Origin: Idiomarina seosinensis_A
GTDB lineage: Bacteria > Pseudomonadota > Gammaproteobacteria > Enterobacterales > Alteromonadaceae
Assembly (NCBI RefSeq): GCF_044797955.1
Contig: NZ_CP085211.1
Location: forward strand, 1,798,001 to 1,862,000
Direction: 5' to 3'
DNA: 64,000 nucleotides
Both the position numbers and the translations under genes were made by a program. Positions 30,208 to 39,513 of this stretch are shown here, one piece after another. Positions within the stretch are counted from its first letter, which is position 1. The number at the start of each line of letters is the position of its first letter. The notes below the pieces were generated by a model. It was not told where the DNA came from and searched no databases. It saw only the letters and a program-made list of their open reading frames with translations.

Positions 30208-31602
30208 CTAAAAACGGTTATCGTCGGCTGCTCGTGCATAGTTATCAAAGCGCGATAGCTGCCCATGAAACTTTAATTCGATTCGGCCGATAGGCCCGTT
30301 TCGCTGTTTTCCAATGATGATTTCCGCCAGCCCCTGCTCCGCGCTATCCGGGTGATATACTTCATCACGATAAATGAACATAATGACATCAGCGTCTTGT
30401 TCAATAGAGCCTGATTCACGTAAGTCTGAGTTTACCGGACGTTTGTCAGAGCGCTGCTCCAGTGAACGGTTTAGCTGAGAAAGTGCAACTACCGGAACAT
30501 TAAGTTCTTTGGCCAGGGACTTGAGCGAGCGAGAGATTTCAGCAATTTCAAGAGTTCGGTTTTCTGACATCCCGGGTACGGTCATCAACTGAAGATAGTC
30601 CACCATGATCATTGACAGCCCGCCGTGATCACGGGCAATACGTCGCGCCCTTGATCGCACTTCAGTAGGAGTTAGTCCTGATGCGTCATCGATATAGAGG
30701 TTATTCTTTTCGTTCAAGATATTCATAACTGAGGCAATTCGGGCCCAGTCATCGTCCTCCAGCCTGCCCGTTCTGACTTTATTTTGATCGACGCGGCTTA
30801 ATGACGCCAGCATCCGCATCATAATTTGTTCAGCCGGCATCTCCAGGCTAAAAACCAGTACGGGTTTTTCCTCATTCATGGCAATATTTTCTGCCAGATT
30901 CATGGCAAAGGTGGTCTTACCCATCGAAGGCCGCGCCGCCACAATGATCAAGTCGGAGGGTTGCAGTCCCGCCGTCATCTGATCAAGATCATGAAAGCCA
31001 GATGAAACACCGGTTACACCATTGTGATTTTTTATTTTACTCAGTGCGTCGATACGCTCGATGGTACGAGCCAGAATATCTCCAATACCTTTAGGTCCCT
31101 CAGTCGCGCTAGTGCGTTTTTCTGCGATCCGGAACACCTTACTTTCTGCTTCATCCAAAAGCTGCTGACTGGTGCGCCCCTGAGTATCGTAACCGGATTC
31201 GGAAATATCATTAGCGGCAGCAATCATTTCCCGCAGTACCGCCCGCTCCCGGACAATATTGGCGTAGGCCAGGATATTGGCTGCACTGGGCGTGTTTTTT
31301 GATATCTCGCCTAAATAAGCAAAGCCACCCACTTTATCCAGTTCGGCTGATGCTTCCAGCACTTCAGAAACCGTCACCAAATCCATTGGCTGGCTGTTAT
31401 CAGAGAGTTTCTGCATCGCTTGAAAAATTAACCGATGGCCGCGGTGATAGAAATCCTCGGCAATAATACTACCTGCAACTTTGTCCCAGGCATCGTTATC
31501 CAGCATTAAGCCACCTAAAACGGATTGCTCAGCCTCGATAGAATGGGGGGCTGACCGCAATGCTTCGATGGATCTGTCCTTCGATTTTACCGACTGTGCC
31601 AT
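30208..31602 (-). CDS. dnaB: Replicative DNA helicase DnaB
   Basis: Hexameric 5'-3' helicase that unwinds DNA at the replication fork and binds DnaG and DnaC-type loaders. The 464-residue protein has an N-terminal domain (SIEAEQSVLGGLMLDNDAWD, about 20-40), a linker and a RecA-like ATPase domain with Walker A ARPSMGKT (223-230), Walker B with MIMVDYLQLM and motif LSQLNRSLEQRSDKRP. Nothing suggests an intein or truncation. It is convergent with cheX. A probable promoter lies at 31643-31671. No clear Shine-Dalgarno precedes the ATG. Confidence 0.97.
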   Translation of the reverse strand: MAQSVKSKDRSIEALRSAPHSIEAEQSVLGGLMLDNDAWDKVAGSIIAEDFYHRGHRLIFQAMQKLSDNSQPMDLVTVSEVLEASAELDKVGGFAYLGEISKNTPSAANILAYANIVRERAVLREMIAAANDISESGYDTQGRTSQQLLDEAESKVFRIAEKRTSATEGPKGIGDILARTIERIDALSKIKNHNGVTGVSSGFHDLDQMTAGLQPSDLIIVAARPSMGKTTFAMNLAENIAMNEEKPVLVFSLEMPAEQIMMRMLASLSRVDQNKVRTGRLEDDDWARIASVMNILNEKNNLYIDDASGLTPTEVRSRARRIARDHGGLSMIMVDYLQLMTVPGMSENRTLEIAEISRSLKSLAKELNVPVVALSQLNRSLEQRSDKRPVNSDLRESGSIEQDADVIMFIYRDEVYHPDSAEQGLAEIIIGKQRNGPIGRIELKFHGQLSRFDNYARAADDNRF

Positions 31603-31642
31603 GCTAACGTTATGCTCTCTGGAAGGTTAAATTAACGCCGTT

Positions 31643-31671
31643 ACTATAGCGTTATTCACGACTGATTTCGA
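31643..31671 (-). promoter_or_regulatory. Putative dnaB promoter
   Basis: Minus-strand TCGAAA (31666-31671), a 17-base spacer and TATAGT (31643-31648), 40 bases upstream of the dnaB ATG. The hexamers match consensus at four and five of six positions. Confidence 0.5.
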
Positions 31672-31735
31672 TACCTGTTGTGATACCGGGGTTATTAAAA
31701 TATGCGTAGTTTTTTTAGTAACACAACTGGGCCCC

Positions 31736-31765
31736 AAAAAAAAAGCTGCCTGGAGGCAGCTTTTT
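31736..31765 (-). terminator. Intrinsic terminator after rplI (rpsF operon)
   Basis: Eight-base-pair stem AAGCTGCC / GGCAGCTT with a 4-base loop, followed on the minus strand by about nine T residues. It begins 22 bases after the rplI stop. Confidence 0.9.
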
Positions 31766-31786
31766 AAGTCTTGGCTGTTGGCTGCT

Positions 31787-32239
31787 TTAGTTAGCAGCAA
31801 CAACCTTCAGGTTAACTGTTGCAAACACGTCGGCATGCAATTGCAGTTCAATTTCGTACTCGCCGGTCTCGCGGATGGTACCGTGAGGCATCAACACTTC
31901 ACTCTTCTGAACTTCCACGCCTGCTGCAGTTATTGCATCGGCAATGTCACGAGGACCGATAGAACCGAACAGTTTGCCTTCATCACCCGCTTTTGAGGCG
32001 ATTTCAACACTATCCAGTGCGTTAACTTGTTCAGCGCGAGCTTCTGCTGCAGCTAGCTCTTCAGCTAGTTTTGCTTCGTACTCAGCACGACGCTGTTCGA
32101 ATAAGTCAATATTCGACTTAGTTGCAGGAACAGCCTTGCCCTGAGGGAATAAGAAGTTACGAGCGTAACCTGATTTAACACTAACTTGGTCGCCAAGGCC
32201 ACCCAGGTTAGCAATTTTATCTAACAGAATGATATTCAT
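31787..32239 (-). CDS. rplI: 50S ribosomal protein L9
   Basis: Two-domain 50S protein that bridges to the 30S subunit of a neighbouring ribosome, 150 residues starting MNIILLDKIANLGGLGDQVS. The N-terminal domain has GYARNFLFPQGKAVPAT, the long connecting helix is Ala/Glu-rich (about 50-75), and the C-terminal RNA-binding domain ends VNLKVVAAN. It is the last gene of the rpsF-priB-rpsR-rplI operon and is followed by a strong terminator. Confidence 0.97.
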   Translation of the reverse strand: MNIILLDKIANLGGLGDQVSVKSGYARNFLFPQGKAVPATKSNIDLFEQRRAEYEAKLAEELAAAEARAEQVNALDSVEIASKAGDEGKLFGSIGPRDIADAITAAGVEVQKSEVLMPHGTIRETGEYEIELQLHADVFATVNLKVVAAN

Positions 32240-32281
32240 TTTTTCGCTACCCTTAATCTTGGTATTCGAACCGCTGCCGGC

Positions 32282-32509
32282 TTACTGATGCGAATCAGTG
32301 TATGGCAACAGAGACAAATAACGCGCGCGCTTAATGGCACGAGCTAACTGACGTTGATACTTAGCAGAGGTTCCGGTAATACGACTTGGAACAATTTTAC
32401 CTGACTCAGTAATGTAGTTCTTCAGCGTAGCGATATCTTTGTAATCAATTTCTTTGACGCCCTCTGCCTTAAAACGGCAGAATTTACGGCGACGGAAAAA
32501 ACGAGCCAT
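32282..32509 (-). CDS. rpsR: 30S ribosomal protein S18
   Basis: 30S protein that pairs with S6 on the platform, 75 residues starting MARFFRRRKFCRFKAEGVKE and ending LPYTDSHQ, nearly identical to E. coli S18. Together with S6 it is known in many bacteria to bind the operon leader and repress it. It lies 10 bases after priB. Confidence 0.97.
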   Translation of the reverse strand: MARFFRRRKFCRFKAEGVKEIDYKDIATLKNYITESGKIVPSRITGTSAKYQRQLARAIKRARYLSLLPYTDSHQ

Positions 32510-32519
32510 GATGGTCTCC

Positions 32520-32819
32520 TTAAATCTGTTCGAGATGCTGAGCGTGCAGTACTAACCGAGATAAACCATTTTTATCTTCATGTCGGTGCAGAAAACCTTC
32601 CGCATGTACTTCACAACCCACCGTCAATTTTTGTAACCAGTGTTGTAACCCTTCACCGCTCAAAATGAGCTGTAACTTTACATAAGACTGACGATTTAAA
32701 CCGGCTTCAGCCTGCATCGAGCGGTGCTCGATAACAGCCATCAGATGCTCTATTCCCGATGGGCTAACATCTAACCTGGCCGGCTTACAAATCGTTCCGG
32801 TAATATGCAATCGATTCAT
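32520..32819 (-). CDS. priB: Primosomal replication protein PriB
   Basis: Single-stranded DNA-binding OB-fold protein of the PriA-PriB-DnaT restart primosome, 99 residues starting MNRLHITGTICKPARLDVSP. The location between rpsF and rpsR and the family-like motifs (SGIEHLMAVIEHRSMQAEAG) support the call. Sequence similarity to E. coli PriB is moderate, but size and synteny are decisive. It lies 10 bases before rpsR and is probably translated from the rpsF mRNA. Confidence 0.9.
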   Translation of the reverse strand: MNRLHITGTICKPARLDVSPSGIEHLMAVIEHRSMQAEAGLNRQSYVKLQLILSGEGLQHWLQKLTVGCEVHAEGFLHRHEDKNGLSRLVLHAQHLEQI

Positions 32820-32844
32820 AAGTTACTCTGTAAGGGCTTAGCCA

Positions 32845-33195
32845 TTAAGCGGCTTCACTGTCACCTTTGCGATCTTCACGCGGCTTAGTCAGCGGCGAAG
32901 GTTCAGTGATCGCTTCTTTTTTACGCATGATCATGTTGCGTAACACCGCATCGTTAAAACGGAATGCAGTTTCCAGCTCTTCAACAACGTCAGCAGTCGC
33001 TTCAATGTTCATCAGAACATAATGAGCTTTATGCAGCTTGTTGATTGGGTAAGCCAATTGACGACGGCCCCAGTCTTCTAAACGATGGATTTGCCCACCA
33101 CCTTGCGTGATCGTTTCGCTATAGCGCTCGATCATGCCAGATACTTGCTCGCTTTGATCCGGATGGACCATAAACACGATTTCGTAATGACGCAT
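32845..33195 (-). CDS. rpsF: 30S ribosomal protein S6
   Basis: 30S platform protein, 116 residues starting MRHYEIVFMVHPDQSEQVSG. The core is that of E. coli S6 (DWGRRQLAYPINKLHKAHYV). Unlike E. coli S6, which is tailed with Glu residues added by RimK, this protein ends with Gly-Asp-Ser-Glu-Ala-Ala, a shorter tail. It is the first gene of its operon, preceded by a leader of about 100 bases and a strong promoter. Confidence 0.96.
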   Translation of the reverse strand: MRHYEIVFMVHPDQSEQVSGMIERYSETITQGGGQIHRLEDWGRRQLAYPINKLHKAHYVLMNIEATADVVEELETAFRFNDAVLRNMIMRKKEAITEPSPLTKPREDRKGDSEAA

Positions 33196-33295
33196 TACAG
33201 TTTCCTTTTGGTTCGTATAGCCTCGGTTCAGCTCAGCCGCACTGACGTAGAAGCAAGGAACTCAACTAGTAGTTTATACAATGGCTGAATTAAGC
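33196..33295 (-). promoter_or_regulatory. rpsF leader, possible S6:S18 regulatory RNA
   Basis: The untranslated leader between the promoter at 33302-33330 and the rpsF ATG is about 100 bases. It contains CTGAACCGAGGC, which includes the CCG element conserved in the known S6:S18-binding leader of rpsF operons, preceded by a complementary arm (GTTGAGTTCC). This is an inference from position and a short motif; folding was not computed. Confidence 0.4.
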
Positions 33296-33301
33296 CGCGC
33301 G

Positions 33302-33330
33302 ATTCTAGCGTATTCTGTTTGGAATTGCAA
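33302..33330 (-). promoter_or_regulatory. rpsF operon promoter
   Basis: Minus-strand TTGCAA (33325-33330), a 17-base spacer and TAGAAT (33302-33307). The expected start near 33295 gives a leader of about 100 bases. Confidence 0.7.
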
Positions 33331-33360
33331 GATTTGAGGTTTTAGGAATCAACGTTACGT

Positions 33361-33801
33361 TCAGTTTGCGGTTTGGTCAGTTTGGTGAGCCGCTTCAATT
33401 CGGTCGCTCAGTAATTTAACCAGTCGCTCTGACAGTTCGTGTTTAACTTCAGCATCTCCTCGGACGATAATGTGATCAACAGACTTGCCGCTTTTATTTA
33501 TCGAGGCTTCTAACTGAATGTTCTGGTCATTTTTTTGCAGCAGCAGGCTTACCCGGTACTGAGCTTCACTGTCACTGACTTTGTGCCACTCGTGACGAAC
33601 CTCAAGTCGATTATCAATATCTTCTACGACATCTTGTAGTACGCCGTTGCCAGCAGGCTCAAGTTGATAATCAAAAGCGACATACGGTTTTGTTGACCGC
33701 AAAAACTCAGCAGACTCCCAATTAGGAGTCCAGCTAATAAACAGCATGGCGACCAATAATAGCGCAATGCCAATAGGCAAAAGGCGTTGCTTAAGTTGCA
33801 T
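33361..33801 (-). CDS. Hypothetical membrane-anchored protein
   Basis: A 146-residue protein with one N-terminal transmembrane segment (MQLKQRLLPIGIALLLVAML) and a charged, mostly soluble C-terminal part with no recognised domain, possibly periplasmic. I choose the ATG at 33801 because the longer upstream reading frame lies within rlmB and has no membrane start. It overlaps the rlmB stop by 11 bases, so it may be co-translated. Nothing in the sequence indicates a function; the promoter of the rpsF operon lies just upstream on the same strand. Confidence 0.7.
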   Translation of the reverse strand: MQLKQRLLPIGIALLLVAMLFISWTPNWESAEFLRSTKPYVAFDYQLEPAGNGVLQDVVEDIDNRLEVRHEWHKVSDSEAQYRVSLLLQKNDQNIQLEASINKSGKSVDHIIVRGDAEVKHELSERLVKLLSDRIEAAHQTDQTAN

Positions 33802-34537
33802 GTCGTTGCCGCACCACTTCAAATAAGCAAACACCACTGGCAACGGACACATTGAGGCTGCTAACGCTGCCGGATAACGGAATGGAGACTAACTCATCGC
33901 AGGTTTCCCGAGTCAGTCGCCGCATGCCTTTACCTTCGGCGCCCATAACAATTGCTGTTGGCCCCCGATAATCGACCTGATAATAGCTTTGCGTCGCCTC
34001 GCCCGCAGTACCAACCACCCAAACATTCAGTCGCTGCAGTTCCCGCAGTGCGCGGGCCAGATTAGTTACCACTACCAGCGGAATAACCTCGGCAGCACCG
34101 CAGGCAACTTTACGTACTATCGGAGTAATCTGCGCGGATTTATCTTTAGGCACTACCACCGCAGTGACACCCGCTGCGTCAGCTGCTCTCAGACAAGCAC
34201 CTAAGTTGTGCGGATCAGTCACCCCGTCAAGCACCAGAATCAGTGGTGACTCACTGCTTTGACCGAGCAAACCCTCTAAATCATTCTCAGTCAACGTTGG
34301 CAAGGACTTAACCGTTGCCACAACGCCCTGATGATTTCCCCCTTCAGCACGCTTATCCAATGCTTGTTTAGGTACCCATTGGGGCCGGATACCCAGCTGG
34401 TTAACCTGATTTACTAAAGCCTTAACAGGTTCATCCTGGCGCTCTTTTGATACATACAGCTCGACCAGTCGATCCGGATGATTTTTTATAATCGAGCGTA
34501 CTGCATGTAAGCCAAATACGGTTACTTTTTGGCTCAT
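33791..34537 (-). CDS. rlmB: 23S rRNA (Gm2251) 2'-O-methyltransferase RlmB
   Basis: SPOUT methyltransferase that methylates the ribose of G2251 in the P loop of 23S rRNA. The 248-residue protein has an N-terminal substrate-binding domain (VTVFGLHAVRSIIKN) and the C-terminal SpoU domain with DGVTDPHNLGACLRAADAAG, ALRELQRLNVWVVGT, and the knot motifs VMGAEGKGMRRL and SIPLSGSVSSLNVSVASGV. The start overlaps the rnr stop by 4 bases, the same arrangement as in E. coli. Confidence 0.96.
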   Translation of the reverse strand: MSQKVTVFGLHAVRSIIKNHPDRLVELYVSKERQDEPVKALVNQVNQLGIRPQWVPKQALDKRAEGGNHQGVVATVKSLPTLTENDLEGLLGQSSESPLILVLDGVTDPHNLGACLRAADAAGVTAVVVPKDKSAQITPIVRKVACGAAEVIPLVVVTNLARALRELQRLNVWVVGTAGEATQSYYQVDYRGPTAIVMGAEGKGMRRLTRETCDELVSIPLSGSVSSLNVSVASGVCLFEVVRQRHAT

Positions 34538-36810
34538 GATTTTTTACTGCTCTTTGACTTGCTGCGCTTACGCGGCTTATTTTGACGCTTGCGCTCTGTC
34601 TTTCCGCTGCTGGCATTTTTACGCTTTTTGCCGGTCGGACTTTCAGCGGTCATTAGTTCAAGGTCAATTTTTCTTTCATCTAAATCAACAGACTTAACTT
34701 TTACCCTAACTTTGTCGCCTAATCGGTAAACCGTATTCGTATTATTACCAACCAACATCCGTTTCTGATTATCGTATTGGTAGTAATCATCGCCTAAATT
34801 GCTGATATGCACTAGACCATCAATCTGGTACTGGTTCAGGCGCACAAATAAGCCAAAGTTAGTAACTGACGACACCACGCCTTCAAATTCCATGCCGATA
34901 TGATCGAGCATGAATTCGCATTTCAGCCACTCATCAACCTGGCGCGTGGCATCGTCTGCACGACGCTCGGTCATTGAGCAATGCACACCCAGGTTCTCAA
35001 GTTGCTGTTCACTGTATGTCCAGGCTCCCGCCAGGCCTTCTTCTGAACCTTCACGCTTGCGTAAGATGGCTTTGATAGCCCGGTGCAGGATTAAATCCGG
35101 ATAGCGGCGTATTGGCGATGTAAAGTGTGAGTATGACTTTAACGCCAAACCAAAGTGACCTTCATTTTTGGGCTGGTAGACGGCCTGTTGCATCGACCGC
35201 AGCAACATGGTTTCAATCAGCTCGTAATCGGGTCTGTCTTTAACTTCTTCCAGCAGCTTGCCAAAGTCGGTCGGTGTCGGCTCATCGCCTCCACCCAAGC
35301 TTAAGCCCAACTCGGCCAGGAAGGCGCGGAAGTTAATTAAACGTTCATCAGCGGGTGCTTCATGCACGCGGAATAAGGCATTGATTTCTTCGTCGCTTTC
35401 GATTAGCTGTGCGGAAACCACATTCGCGGCAATCATGCACTCTTCTATGATCTTATGGGCCACATGACGCTTGACCGGTTCGATACGTTCTATTTTACGT
35501 TGCGCATCGAAAATAAAGCGAGTTTCCTGGGTGTCGAACTCAATTGCGGAACGCCGCTTTCGTACTGCCGCAAGGGCTTTATAAACACTGTGCAGCTGTT
35601 CAATGTTGTCCAGCACATGGCTGTATTGCTGACGCAGGTCAACATCGCCATCGAGGATTTGTTTTACTTTGGTGTAAGTTAAGCGGGCATGACTTTTCAT
35701 AACTGCCGGATAAAAGCGCGCGTTCTTCAGTTTGCCACGCGGTCCCACCTCGATTTCCGCCACCATACAGAGGCGATCTACGTCAGGATTTAATGAACAC
35801 AGTCCGTTGGATAACTTTTCCGGTAACATTGGGATAACGTTGTTCGGGAAGTAAACTGAGTTGCCGCGGTTAATCGCTTCATTATCCAGCTGAGTACCCG
35901 GCTTAACGTAATAAGATACATCAGCAATGGCTACCCACAGGCGCCAGCCTTTATCTTCCGGCATAACGCAAACCGCGTCGTCAAAATCGCGAGAATCTTC
36001 ACCATCAATCGTAATCAGAGGTAGTTCGCGTAAATCGACCCGCCCGGCATACGCCTGTTGCGGAACCTCTTCACTGTAAGCGGACAATTCCTCTTCGATG
36101 CCGGCCGGCCACTGATCTGGAATATCGTGCTCACGAATAGCAATCTCTATCTCCATACCAGGCGCCATATGGTCGCCCAGAACCTCAGTCACTTTGCCAA
36201 TTGGGCTGGTTCTGCGGTTTGGACGCCGGGTAATTGAAACAACAACTAATTGGCCGTGCCGTGCATTCAGGCTGTCTGCCTGCGGGATAAGAATATCCTG
36301 GCTGACACGCGAGTCGTCAGGTACCACTATGCCGAGATCATTTTCGATAAAGTAGCGGCCAACGATATCGTTATCCCGCGGCTCGACGACCCGCACGATG
36401 CGGCCTTCGGGGCGTCCCCGATTGTCCGTGCCGGCCGGCTTGACCAGAACCTTATCGCCGTGCAAAACCGAGTACATTTGGTGATGAGGAATAAAAATAT
36501 CCTTACCGCCTTCATCAGGCTGGCAAAAGCCAAAGCCGTCGCGGTGACCAATAATACGGCCGCGGATTAACTGCATTCGCTCAGGTAAACCGTAGCTGTT
36601 CGCCTTGGTGTAGACTAATTGACCATCGCGCTCCATCGCTCTTAGCCGCCGCTTTATACCAATTTCCTGACGTTCATCAGTTAATTGAAAGTGGCTGACA
36701 AAGTCTTCAAAAGGCACTGGCTTTAAGCGTTCAGTCACTAGCTCAAGTAGCGCATCACGTGAAGGTATCTCGACCTCATATTCTGGAGTTGTTTTCTTGT
36801 CTTCGGTCAT
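34534..36810 (-). CDS. rnr: Exoribonuclease R
   Basis: 3'-5' exoribonuclease of the RNB family that degrades structured RNA and damaged rRNA and takes part in trans-translation. The 758-residue protein has an N-terminal helix-turn-helix (about 15-80), cold-shock domains, the RNB catalytic domain with TIDGEDSRDFDDAVCV (catalytic Asp cluster near 270-290), an S1 domain (about 640-730) and a highly basic tail rich in Lys, Arg and Ser. E. coli RNase R also has a Lys-rich tail that binds the ribosome. It is the first gene of a unit with rlmB. Confidence 0.96.
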   Translation of the reverse strand: MTEDKKTTPEYEVEIPSRDALLELVTERLKPVPFEDFVSHFQLTDERQEIGIKRRLRAMERDGQLVYTKANSYGLPERMQLIRGRIIGHRDGFGFCQPDEGGKDIFIPHHQMYSVLHGDKVLVKPAGTDNRGRPEGRIVRVVEPRDNDIVGRYFIENDLGIVVPDDSRVSQDILIPQADSLNARHGQLVVVSITRRPNRRTSPIGKVTEVLGDHMAPGMEIEIAIREHDIPDQWPAGIEEELSAYSEEVPQQAYAGRVDLRELPLITIDGEDSRDFDDAVCVMPEDKGWRLWVAIADVSYYVKPGTQLDNEAINRGNSVYFPNNVIPMLPEKLSNGLCSLNPDVDRLCMVAEIEVGPRGKLKNARFYPAVMKSHARLTYTKVKQILDGDVDLRQQYSHVLDNIEQLHSVYKALAAVRKRRSAIEFDTQETRFIFDAQRKIERIEPVKRHVAHKIIEECMIAANVVSAQLIESDEEINALFRVHEAPADERLINFRAFLAELGLSLGGGDEPTPTDFGKLLEEVKDRPDYELIETMLLRSMQQAVYQPKNEGHFGLALKSYSHFTSPIRRYPDLILHRAIKAILRKREGSEEGLAGAWTYSEQQLENLGVHCSMTERRADDATRQVDEWLKCEFMLDHIGMEFEGVVSSVTNFGLFVRLNQYQIDGLVHISNLGDDYYQYDNQKRMLVGNNTNTVYRLGDKVRVKVKSVDLDERKIDLELMTAESPTGKKRKNASSGKTERKRQNKPRKRSKSKSSKKS

Positions 36811-36855
36811 AAATTCCTGTTTGATTATCGAATTTCTTGCTTACTAATAACGATC

Positions 36856-36884
36856 AGTATACGCATCTTAAGATAAGTTGTCAG
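36856..36884 (-). promoter_or_regulatory. rnr-rlmB promoter
   Basis: Minus-strand CTGACA (36879-36884) and TATACT (36856-36861) are exactly 17 bases apart, a strong sigma-70 candidate about 45 bases upstream of the rnr ATG. Confidence 0.7.
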
Positions 36885-36899
36885 TTAAGATGCAAAGAC

Positions 36900-36931
36900 A
36901 AAAAGCTCCCGATCAATTTGATGGGAGCTTT
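36900..36931 (-). terminator. Terminator after the penicillin-acylase gene
   Basis: Minus-strand AAAGCTCCC and GGGAGCTTT enclose a second inverted repeat (ATCAA/TTGAT) and are followed by TTTTT. It begins about 33 bases after the acylase stop and lies just ahead of the rnr promoter. Confidence 0.85.
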
Positions 36932-36963
36932 ACAGTTAATCTCAGTCTGTCAGCATAGCAAAC

Positions 36964-39513
36964 TTAATCTGTGGTTAAAGTCAGGTCTCTCTGCTGGATC
37001 ATATTTTCTTCGATATCTGTCTCAGTAAACCAGATTGGGCGCAACTGTGGCTGCTGAGAATAGAGTAATGTCTGGTCAATATAATGATCTGAAAAGACAT
37101 TGCGCGACTGTGAGTAAGTCAGCAAGCCATGAGCCAGTGGGCCTTGCTCGGTAAATTCCATGGTGAACATCCAACTAGAACCATAGCTGATGTGATAGCC
37201 AAGGCCTGCCTCAGTCAGGTTAGAGCCTTCCACCTGAGGATAAATAAGGCGTGGATAAATGGTTCCGTCAGAGCCGGTATTAGCCCGGAAGACATTAAAG
37301 CCTCCTTCAATATTGTTAGCCCCGCCCCATGGTAAACGCTGCCCGGAAGCTGCACCGGTAGGCAAGGCCCGCTCAACAAACTGAACCTCGCCTAAAGGCG
37401 CATCCAGCTGCATACCCAGGGATTGTACTCTGGCCATTGCATTACCGAGATCAGTAAGAACGGCAACGCTATTTTCAAGTTCGCGAGGAGTATTGATCGG
37501 ATCCGTCGGATCAAACTCTACAGCCCACTTAGGATCTGCGTTGAACTCCGTAGCAAATTCTCGAAACAGCATTGCCCCGACGCTGTCTTTATTCATTGTT
37601 CCGTCCCATTGCCCCAGGACATCGCAGGCCGGCTTTATACTGATATTACCCGCCATAGTAGTCACCGGCTGTTCGCCCTGCCGGGTACATAATGACAACA
37701 GCGGATCAAGGACTTCTTCAGCAAGAAAACTGCGATTACTCAACAATTTTTCTTCGATATCAGCCCGGGTAAATTTACCGTCAGCAGAGCCCCCTTCCGC
37801 CAGCATCTTTTGGCCTAGACGAGAACGCCAGGACTGCTGATCGCCGGTTGGCCCCCAAAGTGGTGACACATTTTCGATAGGCTCTGCCGGGTTAGTTAGC
37901 CAGTAGCTGTTATTTGAGTTTTGTACAAAGTCTGTGCGTAGCAAGGAAGGCGCACGCTCAAAAGGCATCTTCCCATCAGCTTTGAACATGGCCGAGTTAC
38001 CCGGCATTACAGGGAAGCCTGCTGACGAGCTGATCCCCTGCAGTAAGCTGTTCTGCTGCCAGGCGGCAATCGCATCTTCGCTGATATTCGGCACTGATGA
38101 GCCATCCGTGAAGAACGCATCGCCATCATTATCCACAGCCATCGCATTATTAAAAACAGTACCGGTGAAGTCGACAAAGCTTTGTCGATATTCTTCGATA
38201 TTGCGGGACCGGTTCATGGCAAGCCAATGGTCGAGCACTTCGTAATTTGGCAAATTGGCGTCGTATATTGCGTAGGCGACTTGTTTACCAAAATCATCGG
38301 TACCCCAGGTTAAGGGGGAGTCTGGTACTTTTATTACCGTACCAAATTCACTTTGATAACTGGTTTTTTCCAGGGTTATTGTCTGACCACCGCCAATATT
38401 AACGTCTACCTGATGGGTTGCAGACTCCATTTGTCGAGCTTCGCCATCCACCAGGTAAGTCAGCCCCGTTTCGTCTGCAGGGTCTAATTCTAATTGGTGT
38501 ACTACAAATCTGTTGGCAGTTGAAAACGTATGGGTCCAGGCGACGTTCTCATTAAAGCCAATATTAACAACACCTGGCATGCCTGATAAGGAACCACCGA
38601 CCACTTTTAACTGGCCCGGTATTTCAATGCCAAATTGCCAAAAGCGCTGGTTACCTGTATGTGGAAAATGGGGATTAGCCAATAACATGCCGTTGCCGGT
38701 CGCACTGAGGTCCCGACCGATAGCCCAACCATTTGAACCCATTTCGGTCGGGTTGGCTTCAGGCATATGCACCTGGATTGCAGACATATCTGGTATTGAT
38801 GCTTGTTGTGCAGCCATAACCGGTGTCGGTGCAAAGTCCTGACCCGGAGGTGCGGCAACAAATATGGCGCCGGTAAAATTACTGGCGCCGGGCAATAAAG
38901 CGACCCCCTGAGCGTATGTTAATACATCTACTGGAGTGATCTCGCGCACAAAGGGCTGACCAGCGCACTGCGGGTCAATGTTGGCCGAGCCGGTTTCACT
39001 CAAAAACTTATTGTACCCGGCTGAGTAACCTTGCAACAGCGCGCGGGACTCATCACTTAGTTCACTAAACCCTTGTTCAGCGTTTTCGCGAATACCCAGC
39101 GCCAGATAGCCAAAGTCATCGATGAGATTTTGGCTGTTCCCGGAACCGATGGGGTTATCGGGTCCAAAAAAGCGGGAGCGCTGAGAATTAAACTTAACGA
39201 TTTGATCCGCCAGAATACAAATATTATCTTTCGCATATGCGTAGCCGACCCCAAAAGCCATACTTTCTACATTGTCGGCTTTTACGTAAGGAACTCCGTA
39301 GGTAGTCCAGGAGATATCGGCCTGCAACTCACCGTCTTCATCAAAGGTGGAAAGAGGCTCCTGATCCGGCAACGGGCTCGAGTAGTCGGGTTCTTCAGCT
39401 ACGGGGGGAGGAGTATACTCCGGCACTTCATTTTCGGTGTTACAGCCAACTAAGGCTACGGCGCCGGCCAGCATCATACTGCGGTACAATAACGTTGTCT
39501 TCGGCAAATTCAT
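36964..39513 (-). CDS. Penicillin acylase family lipoprotein
   Basis: A 849-residue N-terminal nucleophile hydrolase with autoproteolytic processing. It has a lipoprotein signal ending in the lipobox LVGC, so Cys24 would carry lipid, followed by a Pro/Glu-rich linker (about 25-55), an alpha chain, and the beta-chain start at Gly-Ser260-Asn-Gly-Trp, where Ser260 is the expected nucleophile. The downstream conserved features (NPHFPHTGNQRFWQF, GLPGVVNIGFN-like segment MPGVVNIGFNENVAWTHT) fit the family. Members cleave amides such as acyl-homoserine lactones or beta-lactams; the substrate cannot be told. If AHL acylation is the target it would be quorum quenching. It has its own transcript, with rnr downstream. 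Confidence 0.9.
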   Translation of the reverse strand: MNLPKTTLLYRSMMLAGAVALVGCNTENEVPEYTPPPVAEEPDYSSPLPDQEPLSTFDEDGELQADISWTTYGVPYVKADNVESMAFGVGYAYAKDNICILADQIVKFNSQRSRFFGPDNPIGSGNSQNLIDDFGYLALGIRENAEQGFSELSDESRALLQGYSAGYNKFLSETGSANIDPQCAGQPFVREITPVDVLTYAQGVALLPGASNFTGAIFVAAPPGQDFAPTPVMAAQQASIPDMSAIQVHMPEANPTEMGSNGWAIGRDLSATGNGMLLANPHFPHTGNQRFWQFGIEIPGQLKVVGGSLSGMPGVVNIGFNENVAWTHTFSTANRFVVHQLELDPADETGLTYLVDGEARQMESATHQVDVNIGGGQTITLEKTSYQSEFGTVIKVPDSPLTWGTDDFGKQVAYAIYDANLPNYEVLDHWLAMNRSRNIEEYRQSFVDFTGTVFNNAMAVDNDGDAFFTDGSSVPNISEDAIAAWQQNSLLQGISSSAGFPVMPGNSAMFKADGKMPFERAPSLLRTDFVQNSNNSYWLTNPAEPIENVSPLWGPTGDQQSWRSRLGQKMLAEGGSADGKFTRADIEEKLLSNRSFLAEEVLDPLLSLCTRQGEQPVTTMAGNISIKPACDVLGQWDGTMNKDSVGAMLFREFATEFNADPKWAVEFDPTDPINTPRELENSVAVLTDLGNAMARVQSLGMQLDAPLGEVQFVERALPTGAASGQRLPWGGANNIEGGFNVFRANTGSDGTIYPRLIYPQVEGSNLTEAGLGYHISYGSSWMFTMEFTEQGPLAHGLLTYSQSRNVFSDHYIDQTLLYSQQPQLRPIWFTETDIEENMIQQRDLTLTTD

